Assembly (NCBI GenBank): GCA_001792895.1
Contig: MARA01000004.1
Location: forward strand, 2,418,001-2,482,000
Direction: 5' to 3'
Source: Lentinus brumalis
Taxonomy: Eukaryota > Basidiomycota > Agaricomycetes > Polyporales > Polyporaceae
DNA length: 64,000 nt
Positions 44,123-56,352 of this stretch are shown here, in pieces (position 1 is the first letter of the stretch; every line of letters begins with the position of its first letter). Below the pieces are notes generated by a model. That model saw nothing but the letters and a program-made list of their open reading frames with translations. It was not told the origin of the DNA and ran no database searches. The translations under genes and the position numbers were made by a program.

Positions 44123-47100
44123 ATGTCAGCAGAATACGCAGATGCCACGCAGGGTCAGATCTGGGAAACCATAGCGCGCCTACAGTCACCAATCTCCGAC
44201 CTTGCGGCTCTCCTCCCACTCCTCGCCGCTCCCTTGGCCACCGTTGGCCTCCTGCCTCCGCGCTTCAGAGTCTTCAACAACCCACCCATTGCTGCGGATG
44301 CCTCCAGTATCCAGCGACACATCCCAGCCCTGCAGAGGGCCCTTCTGGAACATGTTATCCCAACCTGGGAGCCTGTCCTGCTGCAGGAAGAGAAATACGA
44401 GTTGGTTGAGCAGTACTTCTGTCCGGACTCGATCTCTTTCGCTTCTCCCTCGGCGGGACAACTTGCCCTATATGCCTACTCCACGTTGTTGTCGATACCA
44501 CTCAAAGACCATTCTGTTCGACTCCTGGCGAAGCTCTGCCGATCGTATCCAGTTGACGTCCTCCACTCAGTCATGTTCTCGGGCGTCGGCGCATCGGCGT
44601 CGGGTCGCCACCGTTCTATCTCATGGGAAGACTGTGTGCAGGATGTGGTATCGGTCCCAGCCAAGGTCGCCAATTACATGGCTGGACGACCAGACATTCC
44701 CTCAGTTCTCGAGCACGGGACGTACTTTGTCAATGTGAGTACGCGCACAGAGGCTCTCATCTTCGCATCATATTCGAAACCATCGCAAGGTCAGCTAGAT
44801 CTACAGCGTGTCATTTTGAAGCTGACCACGACGATCTTAGATAGGATCTCTTCGATAGCCTATCTTCTCGCCAAGCTCGTCAGTGTTGGAGTATTCCCGC
44901 CGTCAATCCCTACCTCCCCGGCTCAACCGTCATTCTTCCAAAGCACACTTGCTGCCATACGTGCTCATCTGGGAATATCCGACGGTGATAAATATTCTGC
45001 TTTCTGGATCGACCTTCTCGCCTCCTTACCGTCCGCTCTGACCTTGCGCTCCATCTTGACCTCGCTATTTTCGTCGCTCGCGCCACCACGAGACGGGTTA
45101 AATGAGACACCTGATGCAAGAGCCCTGGTCAAGCGCGAGGCCATACTCCTCAGGCGCTTGCTCGGACCTTTGAGCAAGTCGAACGCGGAACTGTCCGAAT
45201 CTTTCAGTGCAGTCGCCCTCGGCCGTAATTGGACCGAATCCCATGCGCGAATATTTGCATGTTGGGCCGCTGGTGCGCAGCAGGGCTCCCGGACACGAGA
45301 AGGTATGTCGTGTTTGTTCACGATGTCTTCTGAATACCTCATATACCTGCACAGGACTCGATCTGCTACTTGCGACAGTTGTAGACATTTGGACCGACCC
45401 GGACCACGTAAGACACTCGCTCTTATCTCAGCATCAATGTAAGGTTTCTGCTCCGTTTGTACACCCTGCGAAGCGTACTGATATCAGTCAAGATGCAACT
45501 GCACTGCTCCTCCTTACCCTCAGCCACTTCCCGCCTCCCTCTCCAGCGCACGACTTGGCGCTATCTCCACCCTTCGTACGGTCCGTCTCCACGTACATAT
45601 CCCACCTGGATCCATCCGTTCGGAGATGCGGCATGCTTGTTGCGGAAGAGGTCGCTCGGGCGGCGGGTAAATCGCTGGATTTCGGCGAATGGGACGGGGA
45701 CGACCAGGGAAAACCGTGGTGCAGACAACTCAGGGATCTCATCAAGCAGTGCGATGCGGACGCGGAAGCTTGGGTTGAGTTGGATGAGGCCGTCTCCCCG
45801 CTCCTCCAAGCCTCCTCTGTGACAGACGTGCCCATGGAGGACGCTGCTCCAGCCCCTGAGCCCCTGCAACCACAGTCAGGATACGACTCTGACGACTCAA
45901 TGACAGGCTATGCTTCGCCAGCCTCTTCCCGATCAGCCTCGCCCACACCGTCTGAGCTCGCCGAGATCGAGCGCGATCCCACCTTGCGCGTGGGTGTAAA
46001 GAAGGTGGCAAGGCCAGTGTATCTCGCGCAGCTCGGCGAGATGGTGCGGAGTTCTGGGGGCCTCCAAGGAGGCAATGAGCAAGATACGGCAGAAAAGATC
46101 GAGGCTGCACTCGACGTGGCCGAGGAACTGATAAGGCGCAAGAGTGGTTATGGCACAGAACTCGGTAGGCCCTTGTAAACTTGACTCGTTTATGAGCCTT
46201 CTCACCGTCTTCCAGAGGAGAACATTGTCAATTTGGTTCATGCTTTTATCGGACTTCAAGATAACTATGACTTGGAAGGATTTGATCAAAAACGACAAGC
46301 TGCATTAAATGCACTTGTTGTATGCTGTCCTCGCAAGGCTGCGCCGTAAGTGAGGAGATGTATACGTATTTGATATGTACTGAACATGAGACGGCGATTG
46401 CGCAGGACTATCATCGAACAATTCTTCACGAACCAGTACTCGACGGACCAACGATTCGTGATGCTGAACGCACTTGCCCTTGGGGCGCGGGAGTTGGCCG
46501 GTCTTTCTGTGCCTGACCTTCCCGGCCGTCAACCGCTGCCAGAAGACAAGACTTCCTTCCCGAGCAAGCAACTCCCTCCCGCGCTACACAGGAGGTACAT
46601 AACCACAAGCGACCAGCTCAGCGCGAATAACCCCGTTCAGCTTCTTTTGGAAGACATCAGCCAACGTGCCATCGACAATGGGAGAGACGCAACTGCAGAT
46701 AAAGTACCGGAGCTTGTCCGCGAGCGAAACCTGCGCGTCCGGCCCTCGTCCACAATCAGCGAGGTCGCTGCACCTACCCCATCCGCGCGTTTAGCCCTCA
46801 TGCAACAGCTTGCGGGCGCAGGATCCCGTCATCCGAGGCTCACGTCGTTCTCGGAGGTCGCAGCAGAGTTCTTCATCTGCCCCCTTATCCATCGATTCTG
46901 GCAGTTCCTCCGGGACGAGCAGACGCGCGAAGCGCGCTCCGCCCACCAGCCCCTCTTGCATCGGTATCGTTCCGCGGGCACCGGCCTTGTGCTCAGCGCT
47001 CTCGTCCTCGGCCGCATGCTAGAGACGCTTGGTGTCCTCGTGCACGCCGCACGCAATGCGAAGGAGTGGCTTCACGTTATCGCTCCCGACGCGCTCGAGC

Positions 47101-47474
47101 TTGCGCTCACCGTGGGGACACGCCCAGTCTCCCGCGGGGAAGGTCTGGACGAGGATGCCGACGGAGATGCTCCGGAAGACCAGACCAGCAAAGAGGCAGC
47201 ACTCCTCACTGCGGCTCTCGAACTGGCCCTCGTCGTGCTGGACGGGTGCTTAGACCTGGACGGAGGTCGTTCGCTCGGCCTCGAGCATACGACTCTTCTC
47301 CTGGGGACTGGCGAGTGGGCCGGCAGAGTGTTTAGTAGCCTTGAGGACGGCGTGAAGGTCGTTGGCGGGGGCGGCGTGCAAGAAATCCGTCTACGCCGGT
47401 CCGCTGCCGGCGTTGTCCTCAAGGTGGATGAGCTGACCTCGAGATGGAGACGATCGATGATTGACCTGGTCTAG
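44123..47474 (+). CDS. TEL2: TEL2/TELO2, PIKK-stabilising TTT complex subunit
   Basis: Helical-repeat protein that, with TTI1 and TTI2, delivers newly made PI3K-like kinases (TOR, ATM/Tel1, ATR/Mec1, SMG1) to chaperones. The N-terminal half is alpha-helical and Leu-rich (QIWETIARLQSPISDLAALL, VLHSVMFSGVGAS, AILLRRLLGPLSKSNAELSE). The middle has an acidic, Ser-rich loop (GYDSDDSMTGYASPASSRSA), often phosphorylated in TEL2. The conserved C-terminal block follows: ARPVYLAQLGEMVRSSGG, AALDVAEELIRRKSGYG, after an intron NYDLEGFDQKRQAALNALVV, and after another IIEQFFTNQYSTDQRFVMLN then ALALGARELAG. The last exon carries FFICPLIHRFWQFLRDE and ends SRWRRSMIDLV. A further intron near 44734-44837 is possible. 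About 1,000 residues, a normal length. Confidence 0.85.
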
Positions 47475-48045
47475 GACGGGCATGGTAGCGAGTGCAAACG
47501 TTCGGCCGAATGTAAACATTGGTGCGCCACTAGTCGCAGCTGTTTATACTCTTGCGCATGCTTGCATCTATTTCAGTTGATATTTCCGTAAAATGGCTCC
47601 TGTCCTGTTAGCACAGTTCCTGTCCGGCGTGTTCGCATCTTCAACGCTCAATACCAGGTAGCTCTGTCCCGGAGGCGGCCGAGTCCTCTCTTGATTGCTT
47701 TCCATGCATTGTCGCTGTGCAGCAAGCGGGGAAGACGACGCCCAATAAGGCGCGCGAAGCGGCATAACCGGCATGTCAGGGCGTGCCGAACGCCTTGCCG
47801 GACGAGAGGGTCTATCTGTACCGTGATACACTGATGCTCACTTCGCAGGGTTTCTCTCACCTATATATACAGCCGTCGGCCGACCCCCCAGCCATGTTTT
47901 CCGGGAACATTTGTCAAGCGGGTGCCCGGGCACGATAAGTGCCCCGCTGCGAACGCTCGAACACTGAACCCCACGGCCTCGTCCCCTGGCTCCCAGGCTC
48001 TCAGGACCTCCAAACCCTTGCAGTTCGCCGCTGTCTGAAATTCTG
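47475..48045. promoter_or_regulatory. Promoter region of the MFS transporter
   Basis: 571 bp. TATATATA at about 47862-47869 is the likely TATA box, some 180 bp before the ATG. A 70-codon basic frame on the minus strand (47648-47860) starts almost on top of the same palindromic TATA and is not supported. Confidence 0.5.
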
Positions 48046-50245
48046 ATGGCTACGTCGGTGCCGATGTCGCAGACGACGACGCTGCACGCGACTGACGAAG
48101 AAGCTCCGCATTTCCACGTTGGATGCGTCTCCGTACCTTTCGGATCGACCATGCATAAGGAGGCTGGTGGTGAAAGCCCGAGCGTTAGCCAGCCTTGGCA
48201 GAAGTACCCGGGCAGGGGGACCCACAAGGACCCATATGTCGTCGACTGGGACATTGGCGACGCGGAAAATCCATACAACTGGTCGAGGACGCGAAAATGG
48301 GCCATCACTGCTCAGGTGGGTTGTCCGGACTGCGACGTGTGGTTGAATGTTCGCTGACTTTCAACTTATCCCTTTGACGTTGTGTGTCTAGTTGGCAACG
48401 TCCACGTTCACGGTGTCCTTCTGCAGTAGCTGTTATTCTGGTGGACTTACAAGTATGAGCAAGGAGCTGCACATGTCCCAGGTACTCGCTATCCTCGGCG
48501 TTTCTCTATACGTCCTTGGATTCGGGCTTGGTCCCCTCTTGTTCGCTCCGCTTGGGGAGCTCTATGGAAGGGCAAGTGTTCCCAAACATCGCCTGGTGCA
48601 ATGCTTACGAATCTTACAGAGGATAGTATTCGTGATCACAGGCTCCATCTTCACGTTGTTCCATCTAGGTGGTGCCCTCGGTCACAACGCCGCGACCATT
48701 CTTGTTACCCGGTTGTTTGCGGGCACGTTCGGTTCAGCACGTAGGTTGAGTTGCCAGATGTCTCATGCCACTGCGCTGATAGTTGATACGTAGCTCTGAC
48801 AAATGCTGGAGGGGCATTGAGCGACATGTGGATCCCGCGTGAGCGGGGCTTCGCCTCGTCGCTGTACAGCACGGCACCGTGGATGGGCCCTGGTAAGTGC
48901 TCATCAACTTCCAGAAGTGCCGCTTCTTTGACGAGAAAAGTCAGTGCTAGGACCGATCGTGGGCGGCTGGGTCTCGGAGACGCGACTCGGATGGCGGTTC
49001 TCCTTCTGGATCATGTTCATTGTGTCAGCGCTGAACGCACTCGCCTGTATATTCATCACTCCCGAGACTGTAAGCAAACTTGCTCTGCATCATAGATATC
49101 AGCAAGGCTGTTGTTTGCTCAACGGTCGCGCTTGCTGGTAGTTTGGACCCGTACTGCTGCGACGGCGAGCACGGAAGCTGACGAAGGCCAGCGGCGGGGA
49201 CGTGGTCTACACCTCAAGACACGACTTGAACCGCTCACAAACCCTGGCGAGTATTCTCAAACGGGACATGGGACGTCCGTTCTGTGCGTTCTTCTACCCT
49301 ATCCCTAAACCGCGTAATGACTGATAAGATCCCGTAGACTTCCTCGTCACCGAGCCTATCGTTCTGCTCTTGTCCATCTACATCGCCATAGCATACGCGA
49401 CGTTGTACGCTTTCTTCGCGGCATTTCCTATCGTGTTTCAGGAACATAGAGGGTTCTCAGCGGGCCAGGGGGGCCTTGCGTTCCTCGGCATCGGCGTCGG
49501 TAACTTGTTCGGTCTATCTCTGGCTCCCATCGCGACGAGGTGGTACTGGCGCGCCATGGACCGCAACAACGGACAGACAATACCGGAGGCGTACGTGGCG
49601 ATGTCTCCACTGCATGTCTACCGAGCTCATTTGTATGCCACAGGCGGCTGTATCTGCCGATGATTGGGGGAATAACCCTCCCCATCAGCCTGTTCTGGTT
49701 TGCTTGGTGCGTCATGGAGACCCCTTCAAGGGCGTGCAGAGACTCACTGGTTCGCCTAGGACGAGTGACCCGCCGATCCCCTGGATAGTTCCCGTCCTTG
49801 CGGGCATCCCGTTCGGGTTCGCCTGTGCCATTATTATGCAGGGCCTGACGCAATACCTCATGGACGCGTACGGGATCTACTGCGCGAGTGCCATCGCCTC
49901 CACTGTCGTCACTCGGTCCGTTGTGGCAGCGGTGTTTCCAGTCATCAGCTCGCCGATGTATGCCAGACTGGGCGACGCTTGGGCGTGCAGCATCTTCGCT
50001 TTCCTGGCGGCAGCGTGCATGCCGGTGCCATACGTCTTCTATGTACGTCAATCCCCGCCTCTAGCCGACGCTCGCGCTAACCACTCGATTAGAAATATGG
50101 GCCGTGGGTGCGCGGCAAGTCCACGTTTGCATTGCACGACGACGCGCTCCCCCAAGCTCGGACAGAGCCACCTTCGCGTGGGGAGGTGGACAAGAAGGAC
50201 GATTCTGCGACGACCGAAAAACCTGTCAGGCAGGACCAGGTGTAG
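48046..50245 (+). CDS. MFS transporter of the drug:H+ antiporter (DHA1) type
   Basis: Twelve-span major facilitator; in fungi such proteins export drugs, polyamines or other small molecules. The cytosolic N-terminus includes the family motif DPYVVDWDIGDAENPYNWSR and then KWAITAQ. Spans include LAILGVSLYVLGFGLGPLLF and, right after, APLGELYGR (the loop 2-3 motif A region). RIVFVITGSIFTLFHLGGAL follows, then WIPRERGFASSLYSTAPWMG and LGPIVGGWVSETRLGWRFSF then WIMFIVSALNA (DHA1 motif C). The second half has FLVTEPIVLLLSIYIAIAYA then TLYAFFAAFPIVF, RGFSAGQGGLAFLGIGVGN and ACAIIMQGLTQYLMDAYG then IYCASAIAS. The C-terminal tail is charged. About eight short introns; some 5' exon ends are approximate. 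The substrate cannot be told. Confidence 0.85.
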
Positions 50246-50509
50246 CCTAGTTACGACGATTACGTATCTTACGAGTGTACTATAGAGAGTGCGATGCCTT
50301 TCTCATCCTGTTCCCTGCATCCTCGACGTCCTGGAAGACCGTAGTTGCCTGTTTGGGTGCTGACTCAGCAACAAGACTGGATGACGGCTGACCGCGTCGA
50401 CGCGCCGACGCGTCCGAGTTCGAACCGTGCGCCTGTGCTGAGCTCCCAGCTATCCCCGACTGCATACTTACCAGCGGCGCACTTACATTCCTTTGCACGA
50501 CCGCCCTCC

Positions 50510-51944
50510 ATGGCACCCACACTCGCTTTCCGATCCCCAGGCCTCAGCCATCTCGTCCCGCCCCCGTCCCAGGACTTCGCCATGCAGCGGATGCCAAACG
50601 TCTTTGTCATTCCGCCCGAGGAGGAGCAGGGCTACAACCCCCCGTTCATGTACTTCGATGCATCGCAGGCAGCATCGAGCAGCCTCTGCATCAGTCCGGA
50701 CTTGGACGCACTCGATGTCGCCCTCGGCCTGTGCCAACAGACAGACAACCGTGCGCCAACCTTCCACCGCTCCTTCACGAACGAGTCCCAGGACACAATC
50801 GTCATGCCCCGGCGGGCAAGTCTCATGAAGCTTACGAATATGGACGTCGACCTGGATACGGAGAACGGGCAGACAGACATCCGGAGCCGTGGAGGCGTCC
50901 GGAAGTACGACGAGGAAATCGTCGAGGTCGTCAAGGTGCGCCGCAACGAAGGCATCGCTGACGTCGGAGAGGGGCGCAAGATGAAGAAGTCCAACACCTT
51001 CCGTGCGCGCGCCTCTCAGGCGCTCCGCTCAATCAAGCTGAACGTCGGGAAGAGCAGCCAGCGGAGAGCATCCGTGAGCGTGCCTCGCGAACGGGAGCGG
51101 GAGCTGGAGCTGGAACGGGAGCAGAGTGAGCTGCAGGCTGCCGCGACTCTCCCAAGCCGGCATCCATATCAGGAGGAATTCCAGCCCTCCCTGAAGCCGA
51201 AGTCGCCTTCCATGTCTAGGCGGAGGTCCGTCACAATAGGTGCACTGTTTACGACGTTTAGTAATCGCGACAAGCCGTCGAGTCGGCCAGCATCACCTTC
51301 GGAAGAGCTCATGTCTCCATCATCGCCTACTCTCGTCTCCTCCGGATCACCCTCAATACCACCATCCCGTCCTATGTCGCCCACCGACTCCATAGCATCG
51401 TCCCATACTCATCGCCTTCAACCCGCACCATCCATTGACGACTTCAGTGCAACACCAACCAAGTCGCCTACATTGGCTCCGGAGCCTTTGAACGTTGCTC
51501 AGCCTGCGCTCTCGAAACGGAAGTCCTTCCGACGGCGTCTCTCTATCCTCGAGCTGCAGAATCTCTTCAAAATTGGCGGCTCAAATGCTTCACCAACAGA
51601 ACCCGTATGTGCCACATGCTCGCTCCGCCTTCGTAGCGGACGTCACTCACATTTGCCTCCAGGTAACCCCCGCAGACCAGGCTGAAGACCTCTTCTCTCC
51701 TTCCCGTTCTCGTCCAAAATCCATGGATACCGCTGGGATCCTGTCCGCGTCCTCCTCTCGCTCCTCGAATGCTACTTTTTCCTCATCCTTCACCGATCTC
51801 ACAGCCAGACGGTCGGCAAGCACGGCTGACTTGAGCCTCGTCAACGAGGATGCCGAACTAGAAATGCGATTAGACTCCCTACACTTTGACTCCCTACATA
51901 TCGACCCGGATGACATACTGAGCGGACTAGACCTCGCGGACTGA
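50510..51944 (+). CDS. Low-complexity Ser/Pro/Arg-rich protein, unknown
   Basis: I do not recognise a domain. One long exon (50510-51605), a GT-AG intron of about 57 nt and a second exon encode about 460 residues. Features: an N-terminal hydrophobic/Pro part (LAFRSPGLSHLVPPPSQDFA), FVIPPEEEQGYNPPFMYFDA, and basic clusters flanking short helices (KKSNTFRARASQALRSIKLN and KRKSFRRRLSILELQNLFKI). A Glu/Arg helix (PRERERELELEREQSELQ) and long Ser/Pro stretches with SPT/SPS sites suggest phosphorylation. The acidic C-terminus has two near-repeats (LDSLHFDSLHIDPDD). An ATG at 50345 extends the frame but overlaps the MFS 3' region closely, so 50510 is preferred. Probably cytosolic or nuclear. Confidence 0.6.
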
Positions 51945-52668
51945 GCGTATACCATGTGATCTTAGACGGAACCACCACCTTCCTTGGGGTACCTGGATGG
52001 TACCTGCCACCGATTGCTATTGACGTCTGACGTTCGCCGTTCCGTTAGCCCATACCACCACGTCGCTTAGCTGCACTTACCGACATTGCATCCCGCCATT
52101 TGCATTGACATCACCCGTCCCACTCCTGCATCTCACTCATGAGCATATACACAAAGACAACAACATATATATATGACCGCCGGACTCTTCTACTCTCTAG
52201 GTCCACCCCACGCCCCGAGTCTGCATACTTCATTCCTACTGTTCTCGCTGCACGACCGTCATGTCCATGCTTCCCTGATTCGTTGCTCACGCCGTTCATA
52301 GTCTCGGTGCTCCGTTTCCTCCCGTCAGGATCCGTCACGACACTCCATCTGATTGACTCTCTCGGACCTCTCTGTACCTCCTGGCCTTCGGCTGAGCCGT
52401 TCGCCCTCATTCACCATGCCTACGCAAGGATACGGGTTACGTTTCTCGCGTTACGGCTCTCTTTCCTCATCTGTATACCACCCAGCTCTCTCATGCCTCG
52501 CATACGGAGCATACACTTGTATATATGCATGCATTCCATCCCCCTCGAAGCGGCAGAAGATAAGTTAGCAGGAGATGAAGACCGTCCGTCCGATTTTGTC
52601 GAACACAGCACATCAGCGTCCATACGGGATGCCTCGCCTTCCTCCCCCTCTCGGTCAAGGGCACGCTC
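51945..52668. other. Convergent intergenic region
   Basis: 724 bp between two convergent genes, T/C-rich with several TATATA runs (52165-52175, 52515-52530). A plus-strand frame of 232 codons (52139-52837) spans it and the 3' end of the glucosidase gene; it has no domain and is judged a shadow. Confidence 0.45.
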
Positions 52669-55600
52669 TCAGTCGTACTTCTCCGAGATGACTGGCGCAG
52701 ACGAACGTCAGCAAACGGGGCCCCGAGGAGAGTGGCGAGGGCGACTCACTGAGCGTGACGAGCGACGTCCATCCGGTGAACGGATGACTGAGCAAACGCG
52801 CATATGGAGCCAGGTTCGATGGTCAGCGCGATTGTAAGCTGGAACACGATAGAGACGCACCTCCGCCTGCCCGCACCAGTGAGAGGGTCGTACTGCTCCC
52901 ATACGTATCCCGTCCTGACGTATTCCTGCGAATACGCGGTCAACCTCTCGGTCGATCTTGTAGGGGAGACAAGACAGACACACCTTGTGTACGTTCTCGA
53001 TAACGTTCCGCCGGAGCTCAGCGTAGATTTCCTGCGCGCGCTGCTGGTACGGGCCCTCTTGTGCTCCATACGTCTATCGCCAGCACAGTCAGCATCGTCC
53101 CGAAGCGAGACAGAGGAAGTGAAGTGTACCTTGTAGAGCGCAGAGAGCGCGAGGTAGTTCATCTGGATCCAGATCGGGCCCTTCCAGTAGTTCTCGCCCT
53201 GGCCGAAGTCGGGATGCGACGCGGACAGACTGCGGAGGCCGTAGGGCGACCAGAGGTGCTCGGGGTCGCGCAGGAGGTCGAGAATGGCGCCGAGGTGGGG
53301 CGAGTCGGGCGGGAGGAGCTGTAGGAGGAAGGGGAAGAGGGAGAGGTAGCCCTTGTGGCATACGTGATACGAGTCGTCTGCAAACGAGCCGCCCTGTCAG
53401 TAAGGACCGAGGCGAAGTTCATAGGGACGAACCATCGTCGTTCACACCGACATCGCAATACATCTGGTTCTCCTCACTCCAGTGCAAGTCTATGCAAGCG
53501 GTCAGAGGGGCATGTCAGATGGAGGCCCTCCGATGAATGCTTACCGTCGATGTTGCCGATGGTTGCCTTCGCGATCTCCTCAAACGCGATCGCGTCGTCG
53601 GTCTCACCGATGAACTCCGCAATATCCCGCATCGTCTGCGAGAAGAACGCCATCCACGAGATGAGATCCAGATGCAGCTCCCCGGCATGCGGGGGGCCCC
53701 GCGGATAGTCGTCCATGCCGCTCGTCAGCACATGCTGCTCCGAGCGGCCTCGCCAGCGGTACGCCTCCGTCCGCGACCGTGCCTTGCGTCCGTACTGCTT
53801 GATCTGTCCACGCTGGGTACGGCGGAACCACTCGTAGTGGCGCTTCAGCGGCTTGTAGATAGAACGCAGGTACTCGAGCGCGAGCTCGGGCTCGTCGAGG
53901 AGCCGACGCCCTGGCTGCGACACGTTTGGGGTAAGCGGAACTTGCGCGCCCATACCGTAGTCCAAACCGAGATCTTGTTCGGACAGGCCCTTCTGTTCGC
54001 GCAGACGGTTGATGAACGCGGTGACGGCCATGGTCAAGGTTGGCGGATTGGCGTTGGTCGGCACTTGCGTCTGGAACTCCGCAGGTACCCTGCTGCGGGC
54101 TTCCTCACCAAGAATCTGCTCACGTGCTACCCAGCCGTCGTCGTCAATCAAGTCGATCCAGTCCTTGAGGATCTCGAGACTGTACAGACAGGGACGTCAA
54201 GGGTGCGACGGGTAGGTGCGTGGTAAGCTTCACCAACCTGAGGTCATTGTCGTATTGGCCGATATGCAGCAAGTGGAACCCTTCATCCCTGTGAATGCGA
54301 GTGAACACGAGTCGCCGAAAGGGTGACTGGAACCCACCAGTAGAAGCCGCGAGGGAAGAAACTTCTGCTGGGTGTTGCTGTGAGCAGGGCTTTAGGTTCG
54401 ACCAAGGTGGGGCCCTTCTTCTCTCCGGATAGATCCTCGGAGCCACCGTCGTCCTCCTGATCCCATTCATATGCGAAGCCTCGGTCTATGATGGAGGTGC
54501 CGTAGAAGTAGCCAATGCCGCCGATCAGGTTCGATGTGATAGCCTTAGAGAACGACCGCAGCGACTCGAGGTCAGATGTCTCGTAGTTCGAGGGAATGGG
54601 GAAGACAGAATCGAAGCGCTGGTTGTAGACGGCAGACAAAGTCGGCATACCGTTGTCCAGCACAGCAGCTGCGGACCGTCACTAAGTTGTTCAGCACACA
54701 GTGATGATGCGCCTTACAGTCCAGCTTCTGTTTGCCACTCTCGAAGAATATGTCGAACTCAAATGGCCCGTTGTAGTGCTTCTGGATGGCGAAGAGGTTG
54801 CTATTGTAGTCGAACTCGTCCGGGAGCTGAAACACGAAGGCCGGGTCGGGGAAATTCCTGGCAGGATCCGATGCGTATGCGCCGATACTGTCCTGTGCAT
54901 ACTTGATGAGCGGTTTCTGTATGAAATCTGAATGCGAATTTGAATAGGATGTCGTTGGTATGAGAGGAACACGCGCACCTTTGGCTTGCCAGACTTGCCC
55001 CGGCGGGACGCGCAGACCCAACAGATGAGTCTTACCGGTGCGGTGACGGAACGCATCGGCATGTGGACCCTCGGTGATAAGCGTATTGCTAGGACCTGCG
55101 GCGTCGAGTTCTTCAATGAGAGAGAACATCAAGCCTCGCTGGGGATACTCACCTTCCACAACCCGGATAGTGAAGTCATCGAGGTCTGGCGTGGTCCCGG
55201 TGAAGACGACTGGGCCCTTGATGCCCTGGAATGTTTGTGAGCTAGAGTTTACTTGTACCAGTTACTGCCACTGACGTTCTCCTGCTCCTCCGTTTCCATC
55301 TCTACGCCACCAAGGCCCTCCAGTCCGAAGTAGAATATAGGCGAGATGCGCGAAGGTCGAGCTTGTGTTCGGCAGAGTAAGTTCATGAACATGTATGACA
55401 TGTCACGGACACGTACCAGGAGTCAATGGTTCACCCTTCACTCTAGCAGCCCAACTGCCTCCGTACTCTCCGCCTGGAACCTTGAGGAACTGAGTCGTAA
55501 TCTTGACATTGTTTGGTGCATCATTTATGACTTGCACGCCACCTTCGCGTGGATCATACTCAGTCCAAGTGTATCCCTCCAGGCCGTCGCCCTGGTCGCA

Positions 55601-55857
55601 AGCGTGACGCGTGCCTATATGAGCCACAGACGCGTCAATGCCCGAGCTGGTAATGACATGGCGAATCTCTGCGCACGTGTTATAGACTGGTAGTCTTGCG
55701 TCCCAAACCACATCAGACCAGTCATCAGAGATTGGGGCACCTTCGGTCGTAAGCCAAAGTAAAGGTTCGGCCGGTACGTTCCCCAAAACAAGGGGTCCGA
55801 GTTGTTGCCCGCAAAGGCGGAGGGTATAAGCGGCAGCAGCAGCCATAGAAGCCGCAT
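52669..55857 (-). CDS. CWH41: Mannosyl-oligosaccharide glucosidase I (GH63)
   Basis: ER glucosidase that trims the outermost alpha-1,2-glucose from Glc3Man9GlcNAc2 on new glycoproteins. The start at 55857 gives a signal/anchor MRLLWLLLPLIPSAFAGNNS. Family blocks follow: DPLFWGTYRPNLYFGLRPKV then SLMTGLMWFG, DGLEGYTWTEYDPREGGVQV, VPGGEYGGSWAARVKG, NLFAIQKHYNGPFEFDIFFE, AITSNLIGGIGYFYGTSIID, FFPRGFYW then DEGFHLLHIG, KPLKRHYEWFRRTQRGQIK, and RSRTEAYRWRGRSEQHVLTS then GMDDYPRG (catalytic region). Later come GENYWKGPIWIQMNYLALSA and the final exons TSLVTL / ISEKYD. Ten or so introns; the last exon is only 20-25 nt. The terminal ISEKYD, with no retrieval motif, suggests the N-terminal hydrophobic stretch could be an anchor. 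Length is about 800 residues, normal. Confidence 0.92.
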
Positions 55858-56352
55858 CTTGAGAGGCTTCCCGCTGTACAGTCGATCCTTTGTAGCCAAG
55901 GACGTGGAAGACGGAGCGTGAAGGGGCGGAATGAGCGTCGCGATGAGGCTCTAAGTCCTGGGTGTACAGTTACAGGTGATCGAACGTGGCACGTCTATGC
56001 CATCTAATCTTATCTAGCCTTCACTCTCAACCCAATCAGTCTGAGATATGAGTACTGCCGCAGTCCCCCGTCAACGGTCAATCAACTCCTTGATGTCCTC
56101 GAGCTTTTCGTCCAGCATGTCTGCACGCTCCCCGTCGGCTCTACGTGGACCTGAATGAACAATGTAGTAATCGCACAAGGGTCCAGACGACAGTCACTGG
56201 TCCTGAGAAACACCAGTAGCGCTGTCAGAACATGCGCACTGCCAGTGCCCATGCGACAGACATGCAGTACAGGCACAGTGGCCCCCTCATTCGAGCTTGC
56301 CCCCTACACCCACCTCTCCTAGTGGAAACTAGACGTGGATTATTGGGCCGCT
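55858..56352. promoter_or_regulatory. Divergent promoter region, glucosidase I / NYN gene 2
   Basis: 495 bp between divergent genes. GCCAGTGCCCATGCGACAG and nearby CACTGGCAC-like stretches give a repetitive look, but no clear element or gene. Confidence 0.4.

Noticed and set aside
47648..47860. 70-codon basic minus-strand frame upstream of the MFS gene
   Set aside because: Starts next to the palindromic TATATATA, leaving no room for its own promoter, and shows no domain.
52139..52837. 232-codon plus-strand frame across the 3' end of glucosidase I
   Set aside because: Overlaps well-supported GH63 exons on the other strand, and its only ordered part is Ser/Arg low complexity. Judged a shadow frame.
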